35,591 nt of DNA from Actinomycetes bacterium (lineage in GTDB: Bacteria; Actinomycetota; CADDZG01; JAHWKV01), in contig JAJCYE010000016.1 in NCBI GenBank assembly GCA_029263075.1, forward strand, positions 1 to 35,591, read 5' to 3'. The notes below the pieces were generated by a model that did not search any database, was not told where the DNA came from, and was given only the letters and a program-made list of their open reading frames with translations. Below, piece after piece: positions 7,533 to 16,112 of this stretch. The translations under genes and the position numbers were made by a program. How positions within the stretch are numbered: the first letter of the stretch is position 1; every line of letters begins with the position of its first letter.

Positions 7533-9043
7533 GACGCCCCCCACACCGGCCGGCGGTACTGCAGCGCCTCAGCCAGATGGTGCTCCTCAATCCGTTCGGA
7601 AAGCTCCAGGTCGGCAATTGAGCGGGCTACCCGGACCACCCGGTTCAAGCCCCTGGCCGACGCATCGATTCCGTCCAGCGCCCGGCGCAAGAATTTACGG
7701 GCGCCCGGCTCCAGGTCCGCCGGGCCGGTGGCGTCGGAGGCGTCGGAGGCCGACTCCAGGCGCCGGTCCCGGAATAACCGGGCACCGATCACCCTCTCGC
7801 GGACCTGCGCGCTCGGCTCGGCCGGCTCCAGGTCGAACAACTCATTCTGGGTAAGCCTTGGGACTTCCACCTGCAGGTCGATCCGATCCAAAAGCGGCCC
7901 GGAGAGCCGAGACCGATACGCCTCCAACCGGCCGATAGGACACAGGCAAGGGTTGGTGGAGCCCGCGCTACCCCGGCACAGGCACGGATTGGCAGCCGCC
8001 ACCAGGCAAAACGAGGCCGGGAACTCCACCCGGGTGGCCTGACGAAAAACCCGGATTGTCCCCTCTTCCAGCGGCTGCCGCAGAGCCTCCAGAACCGCCC
8101 GGGAGAACAGGGGCAGCTCGTCCAGGAACAACACCCCACGGTGCGCCAGCGATATCTCCCCCGGTCTGGGTAGTGGGCTGCCTCCCCCGATCACCGCTGC
8201 CGCCGACGCATGGTGATGCGGCGCCCGGAAAGGCCGCTCGACTACCAGAGGCTGGTCGGGCGCGAGCATTCCCGCCACCGACCAGACCCGGGTGGCTTCC
8301 AACGCCTCCGTCTCGGTCAGCGGAGGCAGGATGCCGGGAAGCCGCTGGGCCATCATGGTCTTCCCGGAACCCGGAGGCCCGACCATCAAGACGTTGTGGC
8401 CCCCCGCCGCGGCTATCTCCAGCCCCCGCAAAGCCTGGGACTGTCCCCGGACCTCACCCAGGTCCGGTCCGGAGTAGGCAACCGAACCCAACAGTTCAGT
8501 GACACTTGCCCGCTGGGGTTCGGAGCAGGCCTGTCCCCCAGACAAGAACTCGATGGCCTCGGCCAAGTTGGATACGCCCACCACCCGGATCCCGGAAACC
8601 AGTCCGGCCTCGGCGTGGTTGGCGCCGGGCAGGACGATGCCCTCCCAACCTTGTTCCCGGGCGGTCAGCGCCGCCGCCAGCGCCCCCCGGATGGGCCGCA
8701 GCCTGCCGTCGAGCGCCAACTCCCCCACCAACCCGTAATTATCGAGGGCAGGAAATTTGATCTGGCCCGCGGCTGCCAGCACCCCGATGGCCAGCGGCAG
8801 GTCAAAAAGCACTCCATCTTTGCGGAGATCGCCCGGCGCCAGGCTGGCCGTCACCCGCCGCTGCGGCCAAGACCGCCCCGAGTTGGTAACCGCCGCTCGC
8901 ACCCGGCGAGGAGCCTCTTTAACCGCAGCACTGGGGAGCCCTACAACGTGGAAATCCGGCAGTCCCAACCCGACGTCAATCTCGACATCAACCGGGCGGG
9001 CGTCCATCCCGACTACGGCTACCGAGCGAACCTTGGCGAACAT
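7529..9043 (-). CDS. comM: YifB/ComM family Mg-chelatase-like AAA+ ATPase
   Basis: ComM is a hexameric helicase that promotes branch migration during recombination of transforming DNA. From the ATG at 9043 it is 504 aa and opens MFAKVRSVAVVGMDARPVDVE, the family norm. The N-terminal Lon-protease-like domain spans about 1-170. The AAA+ domain has Walker A GPPGSGKT at 222-229 and Walker B VLFLDE at 304-309. Cys-rich NPCLC segments near 353 and 364 precede the LDRIDL sensor region, and a C-terminal Mg-chelatase domain ends the protein. No strong ribosome site precedes the ATG. dprA follows with a 4-base overlap, so the two form one operon. Confidence 0.94.
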   Translation of the reverse strand: MFAKVRSVAVVGMDARPVDVEIDVGLGLPDFHVVGLPSAAVKEAPRRVRAAVTNSGRSWPQRRVTASLAPGDLRKDGVLFDLPLAIGVLAAAGQIKFPALDNYGLVGELALDGRLRPIRGALAAALTAREQGWEGIVLPGANHAEAGLVSGIRVVGVSNLAEAIEFLSGGQACSEPQRASVTELLGSVAYSGPDLGEVRGQSQALRGLEIAAAGGHNVLMVGPPGSGKTMMAQRLPGILPPLTETEALEATRVWSVAGMLAPDQPLVVERPFRAPHHHASAAAVIGGGSPLPRPGEISLAHRGVLFLDELPLFSRAVLEALRQPLEEGTIRVFRQATRVEFPASFCLVAAANPCLCRGSAGSTNPCLCPIGRLEAYRSRLSGPLLDRIDLQVEVPRLTQNELFDLEPAEPSAQVRERVIGARLFRDRRLESASDASDATGPADLEPGARKFLRRALDGIDASARGLNRVVRVARSIADLELSERIEEHHLAEALQYRRPVWGAS

Positions 9044-9125
9044 GGCAACGACGATAAGCAGGGGGTGTGACATCCGGGCGGTATCCGGCCTCGGAGCGGG
9101 AACAATTCCGCAACGGGCGACAAAA

Positions 9126-9131
9126 TACACT
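9126..9131 (+). promoter_or_regulatory. Candidate -10 box (TACACT), leaderless DUF2142 gene
   Basis: TACACT lies 6 bases before the ATG at 9138 and there is no Shine-Dalgarno, so transcription would start at or next to the start codon. The identical box and spacing occur before rpsP. Confidence 0.45.
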
Positions 9132-9137
9132 GCGAGC

Positions 9138-10682
9138 ATGAAGGCCCCGCTCACCCTGGCTCTTGCCTACCTGTTGCTTCTCGGCGCCTGGTCAATAGGA
9201 AATCCCCCCGGGGCCGCTCCCGATGAATTTGCTCACTACCTACGGGCGCTCGGAGCCGGGCGGGGCGAATTGGTTCTGGACGACAAGCCCGAGCCCCTGA
9301 CCGGTCCGGCCGCCGCCGAGACCAACCTCCAGTGGCAGCGCAAGCAGTCCCGGCTCGTCGAGGTCCCCGACGGCCTGAACCCGGAACGATTCAACTGCGA
9401 CCGTCGCGGCATGGTTCGGGCCTGGCAGTGCCCGACCGTCGACACGGAGGCGATCGACGATGCGGAAACCACCTGGGTTGGTACCTACCCGCCGTACCTC
9501 TACGCCCCTCCCGGCTGGGCAGTGAACCGGTTCGACGCGGCAGTCGCCGCACTCTTGGCGGGCCGCCTGGTATCCATGGCGCTTACCGCAGGCTTGATCG
9601 CAGGTGCGATTTTTATGGTCGACGATCGCCGGCGGCGCTGGATCTCCCATCTCGGCCTGATTGTTGCGATCACTCCGATGGTGGTTTTTGTCGGGTCGAG
9701 CCTTACCCCCAACGGCCCGGAGATCGCGGCCGGACTGTGTTTTCTAGCAGCCTGCCTCCGGCTGGTCCGCGAGGACGCCGGACGGGCGTCCACCCGATGG
9801 GCCTGGATCTTGGCCGGGACCAGCGCCCTGGTGCTGGCGGCCGCCCGCGACCTGGGGCCGGTTTGGGTCGCCCTCGCCGGGCTGATGGTCCTGGGCCTTG
9901 CGGGCTTCAGGCGCGTCCTCAGCGCCATGAGGTCAGGCGGCGTCCCAGCCGTCGTCGGGGCGAGCCTCGGGGTTGTGGGGCTGGCTCTCGCCTTGTGGTG
10001 GCAGTTACAACACCAGGTGAGCCCGGGCCTGGACATCGGCCGGACCCTCGGCTATTTCGGAGAGTCGCTGAACACAACCAAGGAAGTGGCCCGGCAGGAA
10101 ATTGCAGTCTTCGGTGCCCTGGCGGTGGTGCTGCCCGGGTGGGTTTACCTGATCTGGGGCCTACTTCTGGCGGCCGTCGGGGTGGGAGCGTTGATCGCCG
10201 GGACCTTGCGGGAGCGGTTGATCCTGGGCTTGGGCGCCCTGGGCCTGGTCCTGGTGCCGGCGGGGGTCGACATGCTCCAAAGGATCAACGACTTCGGCGT
10301 CCAGGGACGCCACGTGATGGCCTACACCGTCGGCGTACCGCTGCTGGCGGGGGAAATCCTCAGACGGCACGCCGGCAGCTTGGATTGGCTCAAACGGCTG
10401 CGCCCCACCTTGTTGTTGAGCGTGACGGTTGGCCTGCTCCTCGGCTTCTGCTGGTACCGGAACATGGCCTTCTACATGGCCGGGCCCGGGGACCCGATCC
10501 CCTTTTGGAGGGCGGCTGCCGAACAGCCTCCCTTCGGCTGGCCGATCCTGGGCCTGGCGGTTGCTTTATCGATGGCCCTATTCGTGACCTACGGGGTGCT
10601 GGCGTCCCGTCCGACCACCGACCGCCAACTCAAGCCGTCCTCCGATTCGAACAGCAGCCGGTCCGCGGTTACGGCGAAGTAA
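9138..10682 (+). CDS. DUF2142 family polytopic membrane protein
   Basis: A 514-aa integral membrane protein with about ten or more hydrophobic segments. The first helix (about 5-20) is followed by NPPGAAPDEFAHYLRA, the PDE-x-x-H signature near residue 30 typical of DUF2142 proteins. These resemble GT-C glycosyltransferases and are often found with cell-surface polysaccharide genes. A large polar loop (about 40-125) follows, presumably outside the membrane and a candidate active-site region. Catalytic function is inferred, not shown. It is the only plus-strand gene between comM and ffh. Its last ~30 codons overlap the convergent propeller gene by 94 bases, so the Ser-rich tail is antisense to that gene's 3' end. 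Confidence 0.82.
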   Translation: MKAPLTLALAYLLLLGAWSIGNPPGAAPDEFAHYLRALGAGRGELVLDDKPEPLTGPAAAETNLQWQRKQSRLVEVPDGLNPERFNCDRRGMVRAWQCPTVDTEAIDDAETTWVGTYPPYLYAPPGWAVNRFDAAVAALLAGRLVSMALTAGLIAGAIFMVDDRRRRWISHLGLIVAITPMVVFVGSSLTPNGPEIAAGLCFLAACLRLVREDAGRASTRWAWILAGTSALVLAAARDLGPVWVALAGLMVLGLAGFRRVLSAMRSGGVPAVVGASLGVVGLALALWWQLQHQVSPGLDIGRTLGYFGESLNTTKEVARQEIAVFGALAVVLPGWVYLIWGLLLAAVGVGALIAGTLRERLILGLGALGLVLVPAGVDMLQRINDFGVQGRHVMAYTVGVPLLAGEILRRHAGSLDWLKRLRPTLLLSVTVGLLLGFCWYRNMAFYMAGPGDPIPFWRAAAEQPPFGWPILGLAVALSMALFVTYGVLASRPTTDRQLKPSSDSNSSRSAVTAK

Positions 10683-11431
10683 CCGTCGGCGGACTGCGCC
10701 AGGGCCTCGACGCCAACCCGAAGATCGGTGAACTGCCAGGGATCGGCCCGCGTGGACCACAAAACCCCGCCTGCGGTGGCTATCAACTGCCGCCCAGGCG
10801 TGGCTCGATCCACCAACGCCGCCCTGATGGGGGTCTGAAGAATCCGGGTCCACTCAGTACCTGCATCCTCGGACCGCCACAGTCCTGTGTTCAGATCACC
10901 GGCCAGCATGGTCGCCCCGTCGTCGGCCACCGACAACGCAAGGATCTGAGGAGGGCCATCCTCGAACTCGCCCGCCACCGGTTCACCGCCGCGGGCTACC
11001 CGGACGATTTTCATTGAGTCGGCAGCCAGATAGGCCGTACCGTCCCCGGTTCCAGAAAGGGCTCTCACGGCAGGAAGACTCTCTTCAACCGCGGAAAATC
11101 CCTTGGACCCGGCCGACCGGAAAAGTTTGTTCCCCGAAACCGCAACCACCTCGGAACCCGCCCCGGCGACCAGGGTCTCACCGTCGAACGAAGGTACGGG
11201 CGACCAGTCCTTGCCGTCGGAGCTGGTGAGCAGACCGTCGGAAGTCCCAATCACGTAGCCCTCGGACCAGACCGCCAGGCCCAGGATGGCCCCCTTGCCG
11301 GGCACCGACCCCTGGATCCGCGCGCCCTTGACCACCGCGACCACCACCGACCCGACCAACAGGAACCCGATCATCGCCGCCAGCCCCAGGGGCCAGCGCT
11401 TGCGACGGACCGGCCTAGAAGGCGTTGACAA
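10589..11431 (-). CDS. Membrane-anchored beta-propeller (BNR/sialidase-like repeat) protein
   Basis: A 280-aa protein of unknown function. A basic N-terminus (RPVRRKRW) and one transmembrane helix at about 15-35 anchor it, with the rest outside the membrane. The body has repeated strand patterns with Asp-box-like turns: TSSDGKDWSPV, RSEDAGTEWTRI and ESEDGLSWRSV. This S-x-D-G-x-x-W spacing is typical of BNR/YCF48-like propellers. Three clear repeats plus weaker ones suggest an incomplete or divergent propeller. Its start overlaps the yraN stop by 17 bases, so it is probably read from the rplS-lepB-rnhB-yraN transcript. Its end overlaps the convergent DUF2142 gene. Confidence 0.75.
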   Translation of the reverse strand: MSTPSRPVRRKRWPLGLAAMIGFLLVGSVVVAVVKGARIQGSVPGKGAILGLAVWSEGYVIGTSDGLLTSSDGKDWSPVPSFDGETLVAGAGSEVVAVSGNKLFRSAGSKGFSAVEESLPAVRALSGTGDGTAYLAADSMKIVRVARGGEPVAGEFEDGPPQILALSVADDGATMLAGDLNTGLWRSEDAGTEWTRILQTPIRAALVDRATPGRQLIATAGGVLWSTRADPWQFTDLRVGVEALAQSADGYFAVTADRLLFESEDGLSWRSVVGRDASTP

Positions 11432-11795
11432 GGTGAGAGAGGGTTACCGGCCGGCCGGCCACCACAGAAACCACATCGAACCGGCAGTCGGTGAATTTTG
11501 GGCGCTCCATGGAGATAAAGGCGTCCGCTACCCGCCTCAGCCGAACCTGTTTACGTTGATCCACCGCCAGAGAAGGGTCGTACAGCCAGTCCCGGCTGCG
11601 GCACTTCACCTCGACAAAAACGATTGTTGGTCCGTCCATAACGATCAGGTCCAGCTCCCCCACCTTGCAGCGCCAGTTGCGCGCCAGCACGTTCATGCCT
11701 TTCCGCTCCAACATACCGGCGGCCGAGTCTTCGCCCACCATTTGAACCCGCTGTTGTTGTGTCACCCGAAGCAGGCTAGCGGTAGGGGGTGACAA
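11415..11795 (-). CDS. yraN: UPF0102/YraN family nuclease-fold protein
   Basis: A small conserved protein with a restriction-endonuclease-like fold; its cellular role is unsettled. At 126 aa it has the family core: RNWRCKVGELDLIVMDG and IVFVEVKCRS, giving the putative catalytic set E47, D49, E62 and K64. The start is the TTG at 11795, supported by AGGA 6 bases upstream; the ATG at residue 19 has no ribosome site. It follows DUF2469 by 26 bases in the conserved rnhB-DUF2469-yraN order. In other actinobacteria comM-dprA would follow directly; here the propeller and DUF2142 genes intervene. Confidence 0.92.
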   Translation of the reverse strand: MSPPTASLLRVTQQQRVQMVGEDSAAGMLERKGMNVLARNWRCKVGELDLIVMDGPTIVFVEVKCRSRDWLYDPSLAVDQRKQVRLRRVADAFISMERPKFTDCRFDVVSVVAGRPVTLSHLVNAF

Positions 11796-11821
11796 CTTCG
11801 TTCCTGCCGCGCCGCGCCGCT

Positions 11822-12151
11822 CTACAGGCTTTCAAGATCTCCCATGGAGGGGTTGCGATCCACCGGCCGCGACAACTCTTCGATGTTCAGGTCCCGCACA
11901 GTGTGGATCTTGACCTCGGTCACAAACCGGGTGGGGCGGTAGATATCCCAGGCCCAGGCGTCCTTGAGGGTCAACTCGAACCAGGTGGCCGAACCCGCAC
12001 TGGCGTGCGGTGACACCTCGTAGCTGTTGCACAGGTAAGAACGGCGATCCGTCTCCACCACGTAACGGAACATAGGCAGCACGTCCCTGTACTCACGGTA
12101 CAGAGCCAGCTCCAAGTCTGTTTCAAATTGCTCTAGATCTTCGGCGCTCAT
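11822..12151 (-). CDS. DUF2469 family protein, actinobacteria-specific
   Basis: A 109-aa conserved protein found almost only in actinobacteria, function unknown. It shows the family features MSAEDLEQFETDLELALYREYRD, YVVETDRRSYLCN, DAWAWDIYRP and LNIEEL. The start ATG overlaps the rnhB stop as ATGA. Its invariable position between rnhB and yraN is a lineage marker, and it is one of the strongest reasons to call this DNA actinobacterial. Confidence 0.93.
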   Translation of the reverse strand: MSAEDLEQFETDLELALYREYRDVLPMFRYVVETDRRSYLCNSYEVSPHASAGSATWFELTLKDAWAWDIYRPTRFVTEVKIHTVRDLNIEELSRPVDRNPSMGDLESL

Positions 12152-12915
12152 TCGTTACCTCCCGGTACCTTGATCGTAACCGCTCGCGGAAGCAGACGCC
12201 CCTCGGTCCCCTCCACCGCCAGTTTGCGCACCGGCGCAAACAGCCGCCGGTGAATGGGCGAGGGCCCGAATGCGGACAGAGCCCACTTGTGGCCCGGCGA
12301 CGGGTAGCCCTTGTTCTGATGAAACAGGTAGGGCGGGTAGTGCTCGGAGAGATCGGTCATCAGCCGGTCCCGCATAACCTTGGCCACTATAGAAGCCGAC
12401 GCAATCGACACCGACTCGCAGTCCCCCCGCACGATCATCTTCACCCTGGGCTCCAAAGGATTCGTCTTGAGAAAATTCCACTGCCCGTCGATCAAGAAGT
12501 AATCGGGCCACAACTCAAGGCCATCCAATGCCCGGGCGCCGGCACGGCGCATGGCTTCGGACAACCCGACCCGATCGATCTCGTCCGGCCAACTCATGCC
12601 CGTTGACCAGCACAAGGCCTGCGCACGGATACGGGAGGCCAGCACTTCCCGGCGGGGTGCGTCGAGCATCTTGGAGTCCCTCACCTTGTAGACCCGGTTC
12701 CCCGGGCGGTAGATGACCACCCCCACCGCCACCGGCCCCGCCCAGGCCCCAAGGCCCACCTCATCAACCCCGGCTACCAACTCCGCTCCGGAAGCCAGCA
12801 GCGCCGACTCATGTTTTACGCCCGGAACCGGGTTCGTGCGGGCTTTGGTGGCCTTACCCCGTACCCGGTAGGTCCGGGTTCGATAAGTGGCCTTGAAGCT
12901 TGCCGGTGCGCCCAA
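12148..12915 (-). CDS. rnhB: Ribonuclease HII with altered GRG motif
   Basis: RNase HII cuts RNA in RNA-DNA hybrids and removes single ribonucleotides from DNA. In the 255-aa form starting at the TTG at 12915 the carboxylates are D51 and E52 (VAGVDEVG), D143 (FLIDGQ) and D183 (SIASASIVAKVMRD), all present. The downstream YPPYLFHQNKGYPSPGH is canonical. The odd point is DEVGLGAWAGP: the GRG loop that reads the ribonucleotide-DNA junction is GLG here (codon CTT). The start is uncertain; the frame is open to a TTG at 12969, which would overlap lepB by 43 bases. DUF2469 follows with an ATGA overlap. Confidence 0.93.
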   Translation of the reverse strand: MGAPASFKATYRTRTYRVRGKATKARTNPVPGVKHESALLASGAELVAGVDEVGLGAWAGPVAVGVVIYRPGNRVYKVRDSKMLDAPRREVLASRIRAQALCWSTGMSWPDEIDRVGLSEAMRRAGARALDGLELWPDYFLIDGQWNFLKTNPLEPRVKMIVRGDCESVSIASASIVAKVMRDRLMTDLSEHYPPYLFHQNKGYPSPGHKWALSAFGPSPIHRRLFAPVRKLAVEGTEGRLLPRAVTIKVPGGNE

Positions 12916-12926
12916 CTCGCCGGCCG

Positions 12927-14207
12927 CTAATCCTTGGGGGAAAACCAGGTGAAGCGGTGCACCGGCCAAAGCAGGGCAAAAGCGCGGCCGACGATGGAAT
13001 CGGTTTCGACCGGCCCGAAGGACCTCGAGTCCCGGGATTGGGACCGGTTGTCGCCCATTACGAACACCGTGCCGGTGGGCACCTTCAAAGGATCGAAATC
13101 GGGCATCGGGAGGAAGTCCTTGCGGTACGGCTCCTCGATCTGAACGCCGTCCACAAACACCGAACCGATCTTGACCTCCACGGTCTGCCCTTCGACCGCA
13201 ATCACCCTTTTGATCAGGTCCTGGACCGATGACCTCAAGCCCAGCCCCTGGGCCGCTTCATTCAGAACCTTGCCGACCGGACCGGTCTTAGGGAGATCTG
13301 CGGTAGCCATTTCGGGCGAAGTGAACACGACGATATCTCCCGGTTTCGGGTCGCGCGTCCGGTAGACCAGTTTGTTGACCAGCACGCGGTCGTCGATCTT
13401 CAGCGTGTTCTCCATCGACTCGGATGGGATAAAGAATGCCTGGACTACGTAGTTGGTGAGCACAACCGCGGTCAGTACGGCTATCACACCCAAGATCACG
13501 ATCTCCTTCAACCACTGACCCAGGGACTGGTGTTGCTGCTTTTCGTGGTTGGTTAAGTGCCGTGAGGATCTTTGCCTCTTAGGCTTGGCGGCCTTGCTGG
13601 ATTCCAACATCTCAAGATCGGTCTTCCCGCCGTTGCGCATAAAGCGCCGGCGCTGAGGTTCCACGTCTGTCAAAAACGGATCCCAAGCCTGGGATCCCCC
13701 CCGGATCGCCGACTTAACCCGGGTCTGACCGAGGGAGTCCAGCAGAGTGGAGCCTTGCTCCTCCCGGGCCGCAACCCGGGCGCTGTCCTCCGATGAGGCC
13801 GACACCGGCGACGTAAGGGACTCCCCGCGAACCGGGGGGGCCTTCATCGCCGCCTGCGGGACCTCGCCGTTTCCGGCTACCGCCGAGTCGAACTCTGCCT
13901 CAGTAGATCTGGTGGGGGCCCGAACCTGTTCAAAACGCTCTTGTTTGGCTTCCACGGAGGCCGCCGGTGACGACACCACATCGGCCGGAGCCACAACGGA
14001 ATCGGCGGGCGCCGACGGGATCTTGGGCGGGGCCTCCCGCCGGATTACGTGCGAACTGTGCGCGGGAGGCGCCTCCACCACTTCCTTTTTCTTTAGAAGC
14101 TTGAAGTCGCCTTCGCTGAAACGCCCCAACGCGTTCTTGGCAATGTTCGGACGGCCAAAGCCGCCCCTTTTGGGGGCCCGGTGTCTGGGGACATGTTTAT
14201 CAGCCAA
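12927..14207 (-). CDS. lepB: Signal peptidase I with ~230-residue N-terminal extension
   Basis: Type I signal peptidase, which removes signal peptides at the outer face of the membrane. The 426-aa product has one transmembrane helix at about 234-256, then FFIPSESMENTL with catalytic S264, DRVLVNKL, DLIKRVIAVEGQ with the general base K333, and MGDNRSQSRDSRSFGPV. The preceding ~230 residues are polar, Ala/Pro/Ser/Glu-rich and probably disordered in the cytoplasm; typical family members have only tens of residues there. The start is a TTG at 14207 with AGGT 8 bases upstream. It is the second of two tandem lepB genes; the segment before the helix matches its neighbour (SLGQWLKE here, SVGQFFKE there), so they are duplicates. 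Confidence 0.94.
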   Translation of the reverse strand: MADKHVPRHRAPKRGGFGRPNIAKNALGRFSEGDFKLLKKKEVVEAPPAHSSHVIRREAPPKIPSAPADSVVAPADVVSSPAASVEAKQERFEQVRAPTRSTEAEFDSAVAGNGEVPQAAMKAPPVRGESLTSPVSASSEDSARVAAREEQGSTLLDSLGQTRVKSAIRGGSQAWDPFLTDVEPQRRRFMRNGGKTDLEMLESSKAAKPKRQRSSRHLTNHEKQQHQSLGQWLKEIVILGVIAVLTAVVLTNYVVQAFFIPSESMENTLKIDDRVLVNKLVYRTRDPKPGDIVVFTSPEMATADLPKTGPVGKVLNEAAQGLGLRSSVQDLIKRVIAVEGQTVEVKIGSVFVDGVQIEEPYRKDFLPMPDFDPLKVPTGTVFVMGDNRSQSRDSRSFGPVETDSIVGRAFALLWPVHRFTWFSPKD

Positions 14208-14245
14208 GGACGGTACCTAGCGCAACCAGGACTGCGGGGACCGGC

Positions 14246-14899
14246 TCAGATGGAGCCAAGCCAGCGAAATCGGTTTAGGGGCCAGATGAGGGCAAAAGCC
14301 CGACCGACGATAGTCGACTTGGGAATCGGGCCGAACACCCGCGAGTCCTCCGAATTGCTGCGGTTGTCTCCCATCACGAACACTTTATCGTCCCCGACGG
14401 TAGTTGGCCCATAGTCGGGCATCGGATTGAGGTCTTTGCGGTAAGGCTCGTCGAGCTTGCGGTCGTCCACGTACAGAGCACCCGCCTTGACCTCAACCGT
14501 TTGTCCCTCCGTGGCGATGACTCGCTTGATGAAGTCCTGCTCCGAGGATTGCAGCCCGAGGCCCTGCATGATGTTGTCGATCAGGGACTGTAGCGGGCCC
14601 TTTTCCGGTTCCGGTATCCGCTCGGACAGCGGTGACTCGAAGACGACGAGGTTCGGGTACTTCGGCTCGCCGATGCGGTAGCTGAACTTGGAGACCAGAA
14701 CCCGGTCGTTGATCATGAGGGTGTTCTCCATTGACCCCGAGGGGATGAAGAAGGCCTGCACCACGAACGCTTTGACGAGGATGGCGATACCCAGGGCAAC
14801 AACCACAAGGACCGGCAGTTCTTTGAAAAACTGTCCTACGCTCTGGTTTTGTTTTTTCGGCTGCTCGGCTAGTCGCTCGGACCCAGACCCCTTCTGCAT
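14246..14899 (-). CDS. lepB: Signal peptidase I, standard-length paralogue
   Basis: A 217-aa type I signal peptidase. One transmembrane helix at about 28-46 is followed by FFIPSGSMENTL with nucleophile S56, DRVLVSKF, DFIKRVIATEGQ with general base K125, and VMGDNRSNSEDSRVFGP. It is anchored with its catalytic domain outside. The ATG lies 4 bases after the rplS stop with no clear ribosome site, so translation is probably coupled. The longer paralogue follows 38 bases downstream. Streptomyces also carries several lepB genes beside rplS, so the duplication is not unusual for the phylum. Confidence 0.95.
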   Translation of the reverse strand: MQKGSGSERLAEQPKKQNQSVGQFFKELPVLVVVALGIAILVKAFVVQAFFIPSGSMENTLMINDRVLVSKFSYRIGEPKYPNLVVFESPLSERIPEPEKGPLQSLIDNIMQGLGLQSSEQDFIKRVIATEGQTVEVKAGALYVDDRKLDEPYRKDLNPMPDYGPTTVGDDKVFVMGDNRSNSEDSRVFGPIPKSTIVGRAFALIWPLNRFRWLGSI

Positions 14900-14903
14900 C
14901 GGG

Positions 14904-15248
14904 TCAGAACCGCTTTTCTTTTACCTTGGCCGCGCGGCCTACTCGGGAGCGGAGGTAGTAGAGCTTGGCCCTGCGCACGTCGCCTCGGGTAACAATATCG
15001 ATGCTGGCGAGGATGGGCGAGTTCACCGGGAAGGTGCGCTCGACTCCGACGCTGAATGAGACCTTGCGCACGGTAAACGTTTCCCGTACGCCCGATCCCT
15101 GGCGACGGATCACGATGCCCTGGAAGATCTGAATTCTCTCCCGCGTGCCTTCAACTACTCGAACATGGACTTTGACCGTGTCTCCGGGGCGGAAATCAGG
15201 TAGATCCTCCCTCAAGACGGGGCGCAGCATTACGTCCGTCCTTGTCAT
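14904..15248 (-). CDS. rplS: 50S ribosomal protein L19
   Basis: L19 sits at the 30S-50S interface. The 114-aa protein starts at the ATG at 15248 with AAGGGGTG 6 bases upstream. It shows the family core: [37 protein letters not shown] and [23 protein letters not shown]. It leads the group rplS-lepB-lepB-rnhB-DUF2469-yraN. It is separated from trmD by 127 bases, long enough for its own promoter; TATCAT on the minus strand near 15330 is a weak -10 candidate. Confidence 0.97.
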   Translation of the reverse strand: MTRTDVMLRPVLREDLPDFRPGDTVKVHVRVVEGTRERIQIFQGIVIRRQGSGVRETFTVRKVSFSVGVERTFPVNSPILASIDIVTRGDVRRAKLYYLRSRVGRAAKVKEKRF

Positions 15249-15375
15249 GTGTTCACCCCTTTGAGTCGGGTCATAAAGCCTGTAGAGACTTTCGAAAGTG
15301 GAACGCAGATTGTGCGCTTCTAGTGATGATAGCCCAAGCCGCCGACGATCGTCCCGAAACCCGAGCCGTCCCGGC

Positions 15376-16101
15376 CTACTGGTCCACGGTCCAGTCGCCC
15401 ACAGCGTCCCGCTCGGCATCGTTCAGCGGGGCGGCAGCCAGCAGGTCCGGGCGGCGTTCATAAGTCCTCCGGACGGCCTGCTGCCGTCTCCAGGCGATCA
15501 CATTGGCGTGGTGACCGGAAACCAGCACATCCGGTACCTTCAGTCCCCGGAACTCGGCCGGCCTGGTGTACTGGGGGTACTCCAACAGGCCCTCGGCAAA
15601 CGACTCCTCTCCCAAGGATTCTGCGTTGCCCATGACTCCCGGGATCAACCGGGACACCGCCTCGATAACCACCAGGGCCGGCATCTCACCGCCCGCCAGG
15701 ACGTACTCCCCGATTGAAACTTCTTCGGCGCCCAGCACATGGCGGATCCGGTCGTCCATGCCTTCGTATCGCCCGCATACCAGCACGACCTGCGGTTCGG
15801 TTGCCAGTTCGGCCGCCAGTGCCTGGGTAAACGGCCTTCCCGAAGCCGCCATTAAAAGTACCCGTCCGCCGGGTTCGCGCACCGCCTCCACGGCCTCCAC
15901 CACCGGGCCGGGCGCCATCACCATGCCGGCGCCGCCGCCGAACGGCGCGTCGTCCACCTTGCGGTGGGGTTCGGGCGCCCAATCGCGCAGATCGTGAACG
16001 CCAACCTGAAGGATGCCGGCTTCAATCGCCTTGCCCAGCAGACTGATCTTCAGCGGAGAGCTGAAGGCCTCCGGGAATATGGAAAGAACATCGAACTTCA
16101 T
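15376..16101 (-). CDS. trmD: tRNA (guanine-N1)-methyltransferase TrmD
   Basis: TrmD methylates G37 of tRNAs using S-adenosylmethionine and prevents +1 frameshifting. The 241-aa product starts at the ATG at 16101 ([13 protein letters not shown]). The SPOUT trefoil-knot motifs are present: [27 protein letters not shown] and [28 protein letters not shown]. The C-terminal domain ends in the usual [17 protein letters not shown] segment. It lies 11 bases after rimM in the conserved rpsP-khpA-rimM-trmD order. A much longer upstream extension of the frame is antisense-like sequence within rimM and is not used. Confidence 0.97.
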   Translation of the reverse strand: MKFDVLSIFPEAFSSPLKISLLGKAIEAGILQVGVHDLRDWAPEPHRKVDDAPFGGGAGMVMAPGPVVEAVEAVREPGGRVLLMAASGRPFTQALAAELATEPQVVLVCGRYEGMDDRIRHVLGAEEVSIGEYVLAGGEMPALVVIEAVSRLIPGVMGNAESLGEESFAEGLLEYPQYTRPAEFRGLKVPDVLVSGHHANVIAWRRQQAVRRTYERRPDLLAAAPLNDAERDAVGDWTVDQ

Positions 16102-16112
16102 CAGCGGCCCAA

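Noticed and set aside
9332-11017. A 561-codon plus-strand frame overlapping the DUF2142 gene
   Set aside because: Gly/Arg/Pro-rich translation in another frame of a gene with clear transmembrane pattern and PDE-x-x-H signature.
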